This document shows positions 50,652-59,897 of a stretch of 64,000 bases of DNA, piece by piece; positions within the stretch are counted from its first letter, which is position 1; each line of letters begins with the position of its first letter. The stretch spans positions 186,001 through 250,000 of the forward strand of contig NZ_JAJEWL010000003.1 in assembly GCF_020687695.1 (NCBI RefSeq). Reading direction: 5' to 3'. A program made the translations under genes and the position numbers. The notes beneath the pieces were generated by a model, which saw only the letters and a list, made by a program, of their open reading frames with translations, was not told the origin of the DNA and searched no databases. This DNA comes from Pusillimonas sp. MFBS29. GTDB lineage: Bacteria > Pseudomonadota > Gammaproteobacteria > Burkholderiales > Burkholderiaceae_B.

Positions 50652-51263
50652 ATGACTTCCATCAAACAATTCCTGAGGGACTACCCAGAGAACAAAGCAC
50701 GGTCCATCTTGGAGGCCTATCGCTGGCCTAATAGGCAGGTCAGGTGCCCGCGATGTGGTGGAGAACGGTTATATAAAGAGAAGCGAAAGGGCCAACCTGG
50801 CTTTTATCGCTGTCCTACACCACACGTAACAGAACTTCTAGGCGGCGCCGGCAATCCGTATGTGTTTAGCGTGCGAGGCGACACCATACTAGACAGTTCC
50901 CGCATGCCACTTTCCAAGTGGCTGTACTGCTTGACGCACTTTGGCCCCTTGACCATACGCACCATAGGGGCTGGGAGTTTAGCAGCTGAAATTGACGTCA
51001 CTCGAAAAACGGCAGCCCGCCAGATTGAATTAATCGTTGTGCTTAATGAATACTTTTCGGAAGGTCGCTGTACTTCCCATGAAACGAGTTCTTTCACACA
51101 ATGGGCTCGCGATAAGTTTTTCAAAAGACCAGACCAAAATGAATTCCTTTTCCGGTACCAGCGCGAGAAGACAGAAAAGAGGCGCTTGAAGTACCAAGCA
51201 GAGGAAGAGGCTAAAAAAGCCCAGAGACGTCGGGATAGTCCCCTGTTTTCATCGCTATTCTAG
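50652..51263 (+). CDS. IS1595-like zinc-ribbon protein lacking the DDE domain
   Basis: A 203-residue protein. Residues about 5-120 resemble the N-terminal part of IS1595-family transposases: ILEAYRWPNRQVRCPRCGGE (first zinc-ribbon CxxC), a second Cys, then a strand GDTILDSSRMPLSKWLYCLT and AEIDVTRKTAARQIELIVVL, the HTH. The usual DDNK/ISXO2 catalytic domain is missing. The C-terminal 50 residues are instead strongly charged and helical (EKTEKRRLKYQAEEEAKKAQ). It is either a truncated transposase or a re-used DNA-binding module. No terminal repeats are seen. Confidence 0.6.
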   Translation: MTSIKQFLRDYPENKARSILEAYRWPNRQVRCPRCGGERLYKEKRKGQPGFYRCPTPHVTELLGGAGNPYVFSVRGDTILDSSRMPLSKWLYCLTHFGPLTIRTIGAGSLAAEIDVTRKTAARQIELIVVLNEYFSEGRCTSHETSSFTQWARDKFFKRPDQNEFLFRYQREKTEKRRLKYQAEEEAKKAQRRRDSPLFSSLF

Positions 51264-51691
51264 TTACCTTCGAGTCGGCTAAAGCAACGCGTTCGTCAGA
51301 AATTCCAAACTAGGTACCCACGAAGATTGCTATCTGAGGAACCGGATCTGTAGGCTAGTAAGAAGGTAAACAACTTTCTCTTACTACTACATATGCACTA
51401 CCAAATTCATAAACCACCACCAGCCACGTCCAGTTCAAGAGACGAAGACTGCACGCGCGCAACCAACGCTAAGCACAGGATGCACTGCGCCTGAGGAATC
51501 ATTCAGAAGATTGAATTCATCCTAACAATACATTTTTTCTGTTTATTATCAATAAGTTACGAGAACAAAGGGGCTATTATCTATTGCGTTTTAGGTATAG
51601 GATATAGCCGACTCTGTATGGAAACCAAGGCTCTTCGAGCATAAAGGGGAGAAGCACATGTCGAAAACATAGCTTTTTACAGGAATCGCAC
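51264..51691. other. intergenic, nothing recognised
   Basis: AT-rich sequence after the IS1595-like gene with no credible coding frame. The hairpin at its right end is listed separately. Confidence 0.4.
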
Positions 51692-51726
51692 AAAAGTTAG
51701 CTGCCAATGGCCGGCAGCTAACTTTT
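51692..51726. terminator. perfect 14-bp hairpin, bidirectional terminator-like
   Basis: AAAAGTTAGCTGCC (51692-51705) and GGCAGCTAACTTTT (51713-51726) form a perfect 14-bp stem with a 7-base loop AATGGCC. A4 on one side and T4 on the other give a short U-run in either direction. The only nearby upstream gene is the IS1595-like one, 430 bp away. It might instead be the end of a lost element. Confidence 0.5.
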
Positions 51727-51835
51727 AGCATGTGCATTTAGGCGTAGAGACCTATACACATCATGCTAATGAATATCGGTGCTGTCAAGCACCGTAGGGA
51801 TTTTTTTGTCAAAAAATCATACCGGCGCGATTCCC

Positions 51836-51970
51836 GTACGCGCCAGCCTGCGTTTGATGGTCAAGCGTATTCTGCGCAAATACAAATACCCGCCTGATAT
51901 GGCGGAAGCAGCGATCGAACTCGTCTTACAACAAGCAGAAAAGCTCGGAGAAGACTGGAATCCGCTCTAA
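51836..51970 (+). pseudogene. 3' remnant of a type I restriction HsdR gene
   Basis: The frame reads [20 protein letters not shown] and [20 protein letters not shown] before a stop, matching the far C-terminus (DUF3387 end) of type I restriction enzyme R subunits. These normally exceed 900 residues, and all upstream domains (nuclease, helicase) are absent. It marks a former restriction-modification locus now replaced by IS debris. Confidence 0.7.
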
Positions 51971-52035
51971 GGCATTCTTTTTTTATTGTCACCCTTCAGA
52001 GCATCTTCCTTCGTTCTGGAGCGTTTCTGTGAAAA

Positions 52036-52075
52036 TCGACAGACTTTATTCCCTCTCGACAGACTTTATTTCTTC
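52036..52075. repeat. two-copy tandem repeat, period 20
   Basis: TCGACAGACTTTATT occurs at 52036-52050 and again at 52056-52070, giving two 20-bp units that differ at 2 bases (CCCTC versus TCTTC tail). It lies 30 bp beyond the glmS stop. Function unknown; possibly a replication slip. Confidence 0.6.
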
Positions 52076-52104
52076 GCTTCAGACAACACTAGCAAAGACT
52101 CCCC

Positions 52105-53937
52105 CTACTCCACCGTCACGCTCTTGGCCAGATTCCTGGGCTTGTCCACATCAGTCCCCCGTGCGCACGCGGTGTGATACGCCAGCAGTTGCAACGGAAT
52201 CGTGTGCAGTATCGGTGACAGCTTCCCGTAGTTTTCCGGCATGCGAATCACGTGTATGCCGTCGCTGCTCACGATCTTGGTGTCGGCGTCGGCAAACACA
52301 TAGAGTTCGCCGCCGCGCGCATGCACTTCCTGCATGTTCGATTTCAGCTTTTCCAGCAGTTCATCGCGCGGCGCAATGGTCACCACCGGCATGGCTTCGG
52401 TCACCAGCGCCAGCGGGCCGTGCTTGAGTTCGCCTGCGGGGTAGGCTTCGGCATGGATATAGCTGATTTCCTTCAGCTTCAGCGCGCCTTCCAGGGCAAT
52501 GGGGTAATGCATGCCACGGCCCAGGAACAGGGCGTTTTCCTTGCTGGCAAAGCGGTCGGCCCAGGCCATGATCTGCGGCTCCAGCGCCAGTACGGCGCCG
52601 ATGGCTACCGGCAGGTGGCGCAATGATTTAAGCATCTCTGTTTCGCGCTCGTCGCTTAGCTGGCCTTTGGTTTGTGCCAGGGCCAGTGTCAGCAGGCATA
52701 GCGCGGTCAGCTGGGTGGTAAAGGCCTTGGTCGAGGCCACACCGATTTCTACGCCGGCCCGGGTAATGTAATTAAGCGCACATTCGCGCACCATGGCGCT
52801 GGTGGCCACATTGCAGATGGTAAGCGTATGCGCCATGCCCAGGCTGCGGGCGTGCTTCAGCGCGGCCAGTGTGTCGGCGGTTTCGCCCGACTGGGAAATG
52901 GTAACCACCAATGATCGTGGATTGGGCACGCTGTCGCGGTAGCGGTATTCGCTGGCGATTTCAACGTTGGTGGGCAGCTTGGCGATGGATTCCAGCCAGT
53001 ACTTGGCTGTCAGGCCCGCGTAGTAACTGGTGCCGCAGGCCAGTATCAATACGTTGTCAATTTCCTTGAACACTTTGTAGGCGCCGTCGCCAAAGAGTTC
53101 GGGAGTGATGCTTTCGATATCCTGCAGGGTGTCGCCAACGGCACGAGGTTGCTCGAAGATTTCCTTTTGCATGTAGTGGCGATAGGGGCCGAGTTCGGCG
53201 GCACCGGTATGCACTTGAACTGTGTGCACTTCACGCTGGATTTCCTGCCCGGCCTGGTCGACTATCCAGACGCGGTTCAGCTGCAGGTCGACTACATCGC
53301 CGTCTTCCAGGTAGATGATCTGGTCGGTTGTGCCGGCCAGCGCGAGGGCATCGGATGCCAGGAAATTTTCGTTGTTGCCGCGGCCCACGACCAGGGGGGA
53401 ACCGTGGCGCGCCCCCACGACACGATGGGGTTCGTCGCGGCAGAATACGGCGATGGCGTAGGCGCCGATCAGGCGGCGGCTTGCCTGCTGCACGGCTTCG
53501 AAAAGGTCGCTGCTGTACAGGTGGTCAACCAGGTGGGCGATGACCTCGGTGTCGGTCTGGCTTTCGAATACATAGCCGGCCGCCTGCAATTCGGCGCGCA
53601 GTTCGTCGTGGTTTTCGATAATGCCGTTATGCACCAGTGCAATGCGTGCGTTGCTCTTGCCTTGCCCGGAAAAATGCGGATGGGCATTGTGGGTGGCGGG
53701 TGCACCGTGGGTAGCCCAGCGGGTATGAGCGATGCCGGTAAAGCCGCTGATGCTGTCCTTGCGAACCTGTTCGGCCAGTTCGGCAACGCGCTCGGTACTG
53801 CGCGCACGCCGCAGTTCACCATCGGCATGCACGGCAACGCCGCAGGAGTCATAGCCGCGGTACTCAAGGCGCTGCAGGCCTTCGAGCAAAATGGGGGTGA
53901 TGTCCCGTTGCGCAACGGCGCCAACTATTCCGCACAT
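52105..53937 (-). CDS. glmS: glutamine-fructose-6-phosphate aminotransferase
   Basis: A 610-residue GlmS. The N-terminus is [10 protein letters not shown], with Cys2 as the glutaminase nucleophile; [13 protein letters not shown] follows. Two SIS domains ([35 protein letters not shown]) and the C-terminal [11 protein letters not shown] tail are as in the family. It makes glucosamine-6-phosphate for cell-wall synthesis in the cytoplasm. It is divergent from an Lrp/AsnC regulator, an order common in Alcaligenaceae. No glmS ribozyme was noticed in the 107-bp upstream gap. Confidence 0.97.
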   Translation of the reverse strand: MCGIVGAVAQRDITPILLEGLQRLEYRGYDSCGVAVHADGELRRARSTERVAELAEQVRKDSISGFTGIAHTRWATHGAPATHNAHPHFSGQGKSNARIALVHNGIIENHDELRAELQAAGYVFESQTDTEVIAHLVDHLYSSDLFEAVQQASRRLIGAYAIAVFCRDEPHRVVGARHGSPLVVGRGNNENFLASDALALAGTTDQIIYLEDGDVVDLQLNRVWIVDQAGQEIQREVHTVQVHTGAAELGPYRHYMQKEIFEQPRAVGDTLQDIESITPELFGDGAYKVFKEIDNVLILACGTSYYAGLTAKYWLESIAKLPTNVEIASEYRYRDSVPNPRSLVVTISQSGETADTLAALKHARSLGMAHTLTICNVATSAMVRECALNYITRAGVEIGVASTKAFTTQLTALCLLTLALAQTKGQLSDERETEMLKSLRHLPVAIGAVLALEPQIMAWADRFASKENALFLGRGMHYPIALEGALKLKEISYIHAEAYPAGELKHGPLALVTEAMPVVTIAPRDELLEKLKSNMQEVHARGGELYVFADADTKIVSSDGIHVIRMPENYGKLSPILHTIPLQLLAYHTACARGTDVDKPRNLAKSVTVE

Positions 53938-54044
53938 AATCTGGTACTCCAGTTATTTAAGTAACCCGTGTATTGTGCTTAAGCTTTAAAGAAATATGAT
54001 TTCTTATTTTTTATATATTTGAATTAATATTTCTGTGACTTTTT

Positions 54045-54584
54045 ATGTCGACAATATATTTCATTAATGATGATAATATGAAATATATGAATACTCCAGA
54101 CAGCCAGCTTACGTTCGACGATCTCGATTTACGCATTCTGGAACAGATCCAGACAGACTGCGCCCTGACCAACCAGGAGCTTGCCCAGCGCGTGCACGCA
54201 TCGGCACCGACGTGTTTGCGTCGTGTGCGTCGGCTGGTGGAAGCGGGCGTGATCGAAAAGCAGGTGGCCATACTGAATCCGCAGAAAGTAGCCAACAGCC
54301 TGACTGCCATTATTGAAATCACGCTCGATATTCAAACGGCGGAACACCTCGATGCGTTCGAGGCCGCCATCAGTCAGGCTCCCGCCGTGCTGCAATGCTA
54401 TCGGGTCTCGCCGGGGCCGGATTTTATTGTGGTGGCGCAGGTGGCCGATATGCCGGCCTATCACGCCATGGCGCATGAAATGTTCACGTCGCACGCCAAT
54501 GTGCGCAATGTGCGCAGCTTCTTTTCAATTCATCGAAGCAAGTTTGAAACGCGCACGGTGCTGCCTGCGCAACGCACGGCTTAG
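54045..54584 (+). CDS. Lrp/AsnC family transcriptional regulator
   Basis: A 179-residue Lrp/AsnC regulator. HTH: DLDLRILEQIQTDCALTNQE and SAPTCLRRVRRLVEAGVIE; the C-terminal RAM domain has AVLQCYRVSPGPDFIVVAQV and a final SSFRTR-like strand. Three ATGs are possible (54045, 54078, 54087); none has a clear SD, and I give the longest. It is divergent from glmS across an AT-rich 107-bp gap; whether it controls glmS is unknown. Confidence 0.9.
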   Translation: MSTIYFINDDNMKYMNTPDSQLTFDDLDLRILEQIQTDCALTNQELAQRVHASAPTCLRRVRRLVEAGVIEKQVAILNPQKVANSLTAIIEITLDIQTAEHLDAFEAAISQAPAVLQCYRVSPGPDFIVVAQVADMPAYHAMAHEMFTSHANVRNVRSFFSIHRSKFETRTVLPAQRTA

Positions 54585-54623
54585 AATGACCTGAATCCAT
54601 CGGCCCCGTAGCACGGGGCCGCC

Positions 54624-56135
54624 TTAGAATGTGGTGTCAGGGTCCAGCGGATACACTGGCCGCTGCAGGTTCCTGAAGGGGAACAAGTCGTAATTTGAAC
54701 TGGTTACCCCCTTGCTGTCGCATTCGACATAGCCTTTGGCAATGGGAAAAAATACAGGGCGACAGTACATGCGCGACTTAAGCAGCAGGAAGTCTTTGCT
54801 GGCGGGATCAACGCCCACGCAGTCAAACACACCCAGGTCCCAGGGTTCATGCGTTCTTTCCGTGACCACGATCTGTACGCTACCGGTGTCGAACAGGGCA
54901 GTACGGCCCATGCTGCATTTCATGCCGCGATAGGTTGGCCCGGTAATCACATACTCTCCCGGGCTAAGGCGCACTACCGTTCCGCTGAGCGTGACAGGTG
55001 TTTTTTCTATGCCCAGGGTAGTCAATGGCCTTTTATTGCCTAACGCGATGGTCATGGCAGCGCCTTCTCCGGCCTTGAACATTTCGTCTACTGCCTGGGG
55101 GTCGCACAAGGGCCCGACGGCGATATTGTCCAGGCCTTGCGCCATGGCTTCCTGCAGCACTTCCATGGTGTCGCAGGTTCCCCCCGACATGCAGTTGTCG
55201 CTGTGATCCAGCAGCAGCACAGGGCCGTCGGCATTGCCGCATTCAGGCTGTGCGATACCTGCTTGCGCGGCCATCTGCTTGGCCGCGCGTATTGAATCGG
55301 CCAGCGACGGGCTTTCATACACGTAGCCGTCGCGATCGGCCCAGATGCCTTCAGCCAGTGTGTCGGCCGCCTGCTGTGCCGAAGCCTGATCCTTGCCCAC
55401 CACGATCACACTGATGCAGGGGGCAGGAATATCGGCCAGGGCAAATCCGGCCATAATCGTGGCAGCATGCACGACGCCCTGCTCTTCCAGCTGTATGGCC
55501 TTGCCGACGGCGGCCTTCATGGCGGGCGACTGGGTTGAGCTTTTCAGCGTATGGGTCATCAGGGGCAGGCGCCGCCAGGCTACCGCGGTGCTGATCTGGC
55601 CGGCCATTTTCTGCAGCAACAATTGGCCCGCCAGCTGCCCTGCTTCGTACATGTCGATGTGAGGATAAGTCTTGAAGCCGACAACAATGTCGGCGTTATC
55701 CATCATTTTCCGTGTAACGTTGCCATGCAAGTCCAACGCCACGGTAATGGGTGTGTCGGGGCATAAGGCACGCAAACGTTCAAGCAAGTCGCCTTCACCG
55801 TCATCAGAGTCTTCCACCGCCATGGCGCCATGCAGGTCCAGCATCATGGCATCACAACCCGGCGCCGCATCAAGTATGCGCTGACACATGCTGTGATACG
55901 CCTGCGCATCGACCCGACCGCTGGGATTGGCTGCGGCCGACAAGGGAGTGACGATCTGTGCACCCACACCTTCGGCCAGATCTATGAAGGCACCCATGGC
56001 CGTACGCACGCCTTTGTTGGCGGCGTAGGCCTGCTCATCGTAGTCGGGGCCCCGGATGCCGAAATCGGCCAGCATGGTCGGTACGGGCGAAAAGGTATTG
56101 GTTTCGTGGTTAAGGCGGGCAATTAACAGTTTCAT
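54624..56135 (-). CDS. M81 family metallopeptidase (MlrC-like)
   Basis: A 503-residue protein of the MlrC/DUF1485 family. The ATG at 56135 gives the canonical KLLIARLNHETNTFSP start; an upstream GTG extension lacks similarity. Metal-ligand motifs are MMLDLHGAMAVE (about 120-131) and VALDLHGNVTRKMMD (about 152-166). LLDHSDNCMSGGTCDTM marks the C-terminal domain. MlrC is a zinc peptidase first known from microcystin breakdown; in other bacteria it probably hydrolyses small peptides or amides. It follows the M20 hydrolase by 14 bp in a leftward operon with a Liv transporter. Confidence 0.9.
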   Translation of the reverse strand: MKLLIARLNHETNTFSPVPTMLADFGIRGPDYDEQAYAANKGVRTAMGAFIDLAEGVGAQIVTPLSAAANPSGRVDAQAYHSMCQRILDAAPGCDAMMLDLHGAMAVEDSDDGEGDLLERLRALCPDTPITVALDLHGNVTRKMMDNADIVVGFKTYPHIDMYEAGQLAGQLLLQKMAGQISTAVAWRRLPLMTHTLKSSTQSPAMKAAVGKAIQLEEQGVVHAATIMAGFALADIPAPCISVIVVGKDQASAQQAADTLAEGIWADRDGYVYESPSLADSIRAAKQMAAQAGIAQPECGNADGPVLLLDHSDNCMSGGTCDTMEVLQEAMAQGLDNIAVGPLCDPQAVDEMFKAGEGAAMTIALGNKRPLTTLGIEKTPVTLSGTVVRLSPGEYVITGPTYRGMKCSMGRTALFDTGSVQIVVTERTHEPWDLGVFDCVGVDPASKDFLLLKSRMYCRPVFFPIAKGYVECDSKGVTSSNYDLFPFRNLQRPVYPLDPDTTF

Positions 56136-56149
56136 TAAACGTACTTCCG

Positions 56150-57409
56150 TCAGCGGGCTGCAACGCCGGCTTGCTGCAGCATCGCCTGCAACAACACATT
56201 GCACCCGGCTTGCAGATGCTCTTGTTTGGCGTCTTCGATCTCGTTATGGCTGATGCCGTCTTTGCACGGCACGAATATCATGGCGGTGGGGGTAACCCGC
56301 GCCATGTATACGGCATCATGGCCCGCGCCACTGACGATGTCCAGGTGCGAAAGCCCCAGCGCCTGGCTGGCCTGGCGCACTGCATCGACCTGTTCCTGGT
56401 GAAAAGGCTGTGGCGGAAAGTAAACCACTTGCTTGATCGCCACGTCTACACGGCCCTCGCCCTTCAGGTCGGCGCACAGTGCCTGTACGGCAGCATCCAT
56501 GGCGTTCAGGACATCATCGGACGCGGCACGCAAGTCTACGCTGAACTTGACGGTGCCCGGTATGACGTTGCGTGAGTTGGGGTAAGAGTCTATCCAGCCC
56601 ACGGTGGAGCGTGCGTGCGGTGCATGGTCCAGCGCAATCTGGTTGATGCCCTGTATCAGTCGGGAGGCGGCCAGCAGCGCATCGTGGCGCAACTCCATGG
56701 GTGTCGGGCCGGCATGGGCTTCCATGCCGGTCACTACCACGTCGTACCAGCGCTGGCCCAATGCGCCCGTGACAACGCCGATCACGGTCTCGGCTGCCTC
56801 GAGTACCGGACCCTGCTCGATGTGGGCCTCGAAGTAGGCCTTGACCGGGAAATGGGCGCTGGGTGTTTCGCCTGCATAGCCGATTCTTGCCAGCTCATCG
56901 CCTACACTTTTGCCTTCGGTATCGGTTTGCGTCAGTGTTTCTTCCAGACCAAAGGCACCGGCAAACACACCGGATCCCATCATGACGGGTACGAAGCGTG
57001 AACCCTCTTCGTTGGTCCAGACCACGACTTCCAGCGGGGCCTGGGTTTGTATGTTGTCATCGTTCAGGCGCCGTATGACTTCCAGGCCGGCCAGTACACC
57101 GTAGTTGCCGTCGAATTTCCCGCCGGTCGGCTGGGTATCGATATGGCTGCCGGTCATGACCGGCGGCAAGCTGTTGTCCAGGCCGTCGCGGCGTGCAAAT
57201 ATATTGCCGATCTGATCCACGCGCACCGTGCAGCCGGCTTGTTCGGCCCATTGCACGAACAAGTCGCGGCCCTGTTTGTCGAGATCGGTAAGGGCCAGAC
57301 GGCACACACCGCCTTTAGGCGTGGCGCCGATTTCAGCCAGCGACATCAGCGAATCCCACAAGCGCTGAGAGTTAATTTGCAATTCGGTGTTCAGGGTAGC
57401 GGTTTCCAT
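56150..57409 (-). CDS. M20-family Zn-dependent amidohydrolase (allantoate/carbamoyl-amino-acid type)
   Basis: A 419-residue hydantoinase/carbamoylase-type M20 enzyme: TGSHIDTQPTGGKFDGNYGV (His/Asp ligands near residue 92), WTNEEGSRF (Glu pair near 136), AHIEQGPVLE and SGAGHDAVYMARV. It would hydrolyse N-carbamoyl or ureido acids, or a similar amide. ATG at 57409 follows GAGG and is preferred over upstream starts. It lies between the LivF gene (39 bp) and the M81 peptidase gene. Confidence 0.92.
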   Translation of the reverse strand: METATLNTELQINSQRLWDSLMSLAEIGATPKGGVCRLALTDLDKQGRDLFVQWAEQAGCTVRVDQIGNIFARRDGLDNSLPPVMTGSHIDTQPTGGKFDGNYGVLAGLEVIRRLNDDNIQTQAPLEVVVWTNEEGSRFVPVMMGSGVFAGAFGLEETLTQTDTEGKSVGDELARIGYAGETPSAHFPVKAYFEAHIEQGPVLEAAETVIGVVTGALGQRWYDVVVTGMEAHAGPTPMELRHDALLAASRLIQGINQIALDHAPHARSTVGWIDSYPNSRNVIPGTVKFSVDLRAASDDVLNAMDAAVQALCADLKGEGRVDVAIKQVVYFPPQPFHQEQVDAVRQASQALGLSHLDIVSGAGHDAVYMARVTPTAMIFVPCKDGISHNEIEDAKQEHLQAGCNVLLQAMLQQAGVAAR

Positions 57410-57448
57410 AATCAATGACCTCGGTATGCTATGCAAAGGGCAGGCGTC

Positions 57449-58153
57449 TTATTCAGAGACGCCAACGCCCAGATATTTATCCTTGACGAGCGTGTCGGCC
57501 GCGAAGGCCTCGTTGCTGTCATGATAGACAATACGCCCGCTTTCCAGAATGTAGTGCCTGTCGGCCAGTTGAGTGCAAACCTCGAGGTTCTGCTCAACCA
57601 GCAATATGGCAATGCCACTTTCCTTGATAAGCTTGAGCTGAGCGACGATCTCTTCCACGATGACCGGCGCCAGACCTTCCACGGGCTCATCCAGTATAAG
57701 CAGTTGCGGTGCGTTCATCAGTGCCCGGCCTATGGCCAGCATTTGCTGTTCGCCACCCGACAGTTGCCCGCCGCCGTTATTGCGCCGTTCGCGCAGTCTT
57801 GGGAAAATGGTGTAGATATCTGCAAGCGACCAGCGTGACTTCTTGTGCGCCGCCAGCTTCAGGTTTTCTTCTACCGTCAGCAGGCGGAATATGCCGCGGT
57901 GCTCGGGCACGAAGCAAATATCGTGATCGGCAACCTTGTAAGTAGGCAGTGCCGTGATGTCGGCGCCGTTGAAGGTGATCCGGCCCTGTTTGGCGGGCAC
58001 GATGCCCATAATGCTCTTCAGGGTGGTGGATTTACCGGCGCCATTACGCCCCAGCAAGCAAACCAGCTCGCCCTTGTCTACCTGCAGCGATACACCCTGA
58101 ATGACATGGCTCAGCCCATAATAGGCATCTATGTTCTCGACGGTAAGCAGCAT
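57449..58153 (-). CDS. livF: branched-chain-type ABC ATPase LivF
   Basis: A 234-residue LivF ATPase: LLGRNGAGKSTTLKSIMG, signature LSGGEQQMLAIGRALM and Walker B LLILDEPVEGLAP. Its ATG overlaps the LivG stop (TGATG). It energises uptake together with LivG through LivM/LivH. Confidence 0.94.
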   Translation of the reverse strand: MLLTVENIDAYYGLSHVIQGVSLQVDKGELVCLLGRNGAGKSTTLKSIMGIVPAKQGRITFNGADITALPTYKVADHDICFVPEHRGIFRLLTVEENLKLAAHKKSRWSLADIYTIFPRLRERRNNGGGQLSGGEQQMLAIGRALMNAPQLLILDEPVEGLAPVIVEEIVAQLKLIKESGIAILLVEQNLEVCTQLADRHYILESGRIVYHDSNEAFAADTLVKDKYLGVGVSE

Positions 58154-58917
58154 CAGGCACCTCCGGTAATCATGTTGCCCAGATACGCTTCGCGCACACG
58201 CGTATCACCCTTGACCTGATCGGGCGCGCCTTCCACCAGCACCTTGCCCAACTGCATCACCGTGATGGTATCGGAGATATCCATGACGATGCCCATATTG
58301 TGTTCGATCAGCACCACGGTCAGGTCTTCACGCAGACCATGGATGATGGCTTTCATGGCATCGATGTCGTCAATGCCCATGCCCGATGTCGGCTCGTCCA
58401 GGAAGATGATCTTGGGCTTGGCTGCCAGCGCCATACCGACTTCCAGCCGGCGCTGTTGACCATGTGAAAGCTGGCTGCTGGTACGGTTCACGCAATGGCT
58501 CAGTTCCAGCCTGTCGAGTATGGAACGAATCAATTCATCGTGTGCATTGTGCAGCAACGCGGCCGACCAGAAATGCAGCGCCTTGCCCGGCTGTATGCCC
58601 TGGGCCGCAATGCGCAGGTTCTCGCGCACGGTCAGGCTGGGAAACAGCGAAGTCACCTGAAATGACCTGGCCATGCCCCGCTGGACACGTTCGTGGTCGG
58701 GCAACTTGCCCACTTCTTCACCATTCAGCAGTATGGTGCCCGCTGTCAGGGGAACCGTACCGGTCAGTGAGTGAAACAAGGTCGTCTTGCCGGCGCCGTT
58801 GGGGCCTATCACCGAATGTATGGTGTTGGGCATTACGCGCAGGTCCACTCCGGACACCGCCACGAATTTCCCATAGCGTTTGACGACGCCTTTTGCATCA
58901 AGAATAGGCTGTGTCAT
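58153..58917 (-). CDS. livG: branched-chain-type ABC ATPase LivG
   Basis: A 254-residue LivG ATPase: VIGPNGAGKTTLFHSLTG, signature LSHGQQRRLEVGMALAA and Walker B IIFLDEPTSGMGIDD. ATG at 58917 overlaps the LivM stop (ATGA); longer frames upstream read through LivM out of phase. Has the HAAT-family helical insert (PGKALHFWSAALLHN). Confidence 0.94.
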   Translation of the reverse strand: MTQPILDAKGVVKRYGKFVAVSGVDLRVMPNTIHSVIGPNGAGKTTLFHSLTGTVPLTAGTILLNGEEVGKLPDHERVQRGMARSFQVTSLFPSLTVRENLRIAAQGIQPGKALHFWSAALLHNAHDELIRSILDRLELSHCVNRTSSQLSHGQQRRLEVGMALAAKPKIIFLDEPTSGMGIDDIDAMKAIIHGLREDLTVVLIEHNMGIVMDISDTITVMQLGKVLVEGAPDQVKGDTRVREAYLGNMITGGA

Positions 58918-59897
58918 GACGGCTCCTTCGCATCTTCTTTCGTCTTGCCTGCAGGCCGGTAACGCTCGGCCAGCAGTTTCAATGCGCCCCATAAGCCACC
59001 CTGCATGTACAGGCTGATGGCCATCAGCAGCAAGCCGAACACCAGCAGCCAGCGCGGCCACAGCTGCGAAAGCCAGTCGGATACGATCACGTAGAAGGCG
59101 GCGCCCAGCAAGGAAGCAATCAGGCTCCCGGTTCCGCCCAGCACAGTCACAAGAAGAATGACTTCACTCATGTGGTAGCTCAGGCTGGTCAGGGGCGCGA
59201 TGCCTGTCATCATGGCGTACAACGCGCCCGCCAACGCGGTCAGCCCGCCCGAAATCATGAACGCGGTCAGCCTGAAATACTTGATGTTGTAGCCCAGCGC
59301 CGTGGCGCGATCGGGGTTGTCGCGTATGGCCAGCAGCGTGCGCCCGAAAATGGAATCCACCACACGCTGCACGGCCCAATAGGCGATGATGAAAAGCACG
59401 GCCACAAAACTGTAGTATTGCCAGGCCGTCTGGTTGGGAAAGAGTTCGTAGCCCAAGATCGACAAAGGCAGGCTGGGGATATCCAGCAAGCCGTTATCAC
59501 CGCCCGTCCACTCTGGCGTGGAATACGCAATGAAGTAGAACATCTGCGTAAGCGCCAGTGTCAGCATCACGAAATAAACACCCTTCTGACGTATGGCCAG
59601 CCAACCCACCATGCCGGCCACGATGGCGCCGATCGCAATGGCAGCAAGCAGCACCATTGGCATGGGAATGCCGGTGCGGGTCAGCAATATGCCCAAGGCA
59701 TAGCTGCCCACGCCAAAGAAAATACCCTGGCCAAAAGACAGCAAACCCGCATAGCCCAGCAGCAAATTGCAACCCAGCGCCGCCAGCGCAAAGATCAGGA
59801 CTTCTGAAGCCAGTGATCCCGACTCCAGGAAAACCGGCAACAACAGCACACCGGCCACGGCCATCAATAGATAGCGATTGTTTTTTATGATGGTCAT
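58914..59897 (-). CDS. livM: branched-chain-type ABC permease LivM
   Basis: A 327-residue permease with about eight to ten hydrophobic segments. The family string RTLLAIRDNPDRATALGYNI (EAA-like cytoplasmic loop, about residues 188-207) is followed by FRLTAFMISGGLTALAGALY. The C-terminus is charged. Overlaps LivH by 4 bp. Confidence 0.94.
   Translation of the reverse strand: MTIIKNNRYLLMAVAGVLLLPVFLESGSLASEVLIFALAALGCNLLLGYAGLLSFGQGIFFGVGSYALGILLTRTGIPMPMVLLAAIAIGAIVAGMVGWLAIRQKGVYFVMLTLALTQMFYFIAYSTPEWTGGDNGLLDIPSLPLSILGYELFPNQTAWQYYSFVAVLFIIAYWAVQRVVDSIFGRTLLAIRDNPDRATALGYNIKYFRLTAFMISGGLTALAGALYAMMTGIAPLTSLSYHMSEVILLVTVLGGTGSLIASLLGAAFYVIVSDWLSQLWPRWLLVFGLLLMAISLYMQGGLWGALKLLAERYRPAGKTKEDAKEPS

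Noticed and set aside
53938-54044. glmS ribozyme or riboswitch upstream of glmS
   Set aside because: The gap is short and AT-rich, no matching structure was seen, and the ribozyme is known mainly from Gram-positive bacteria.
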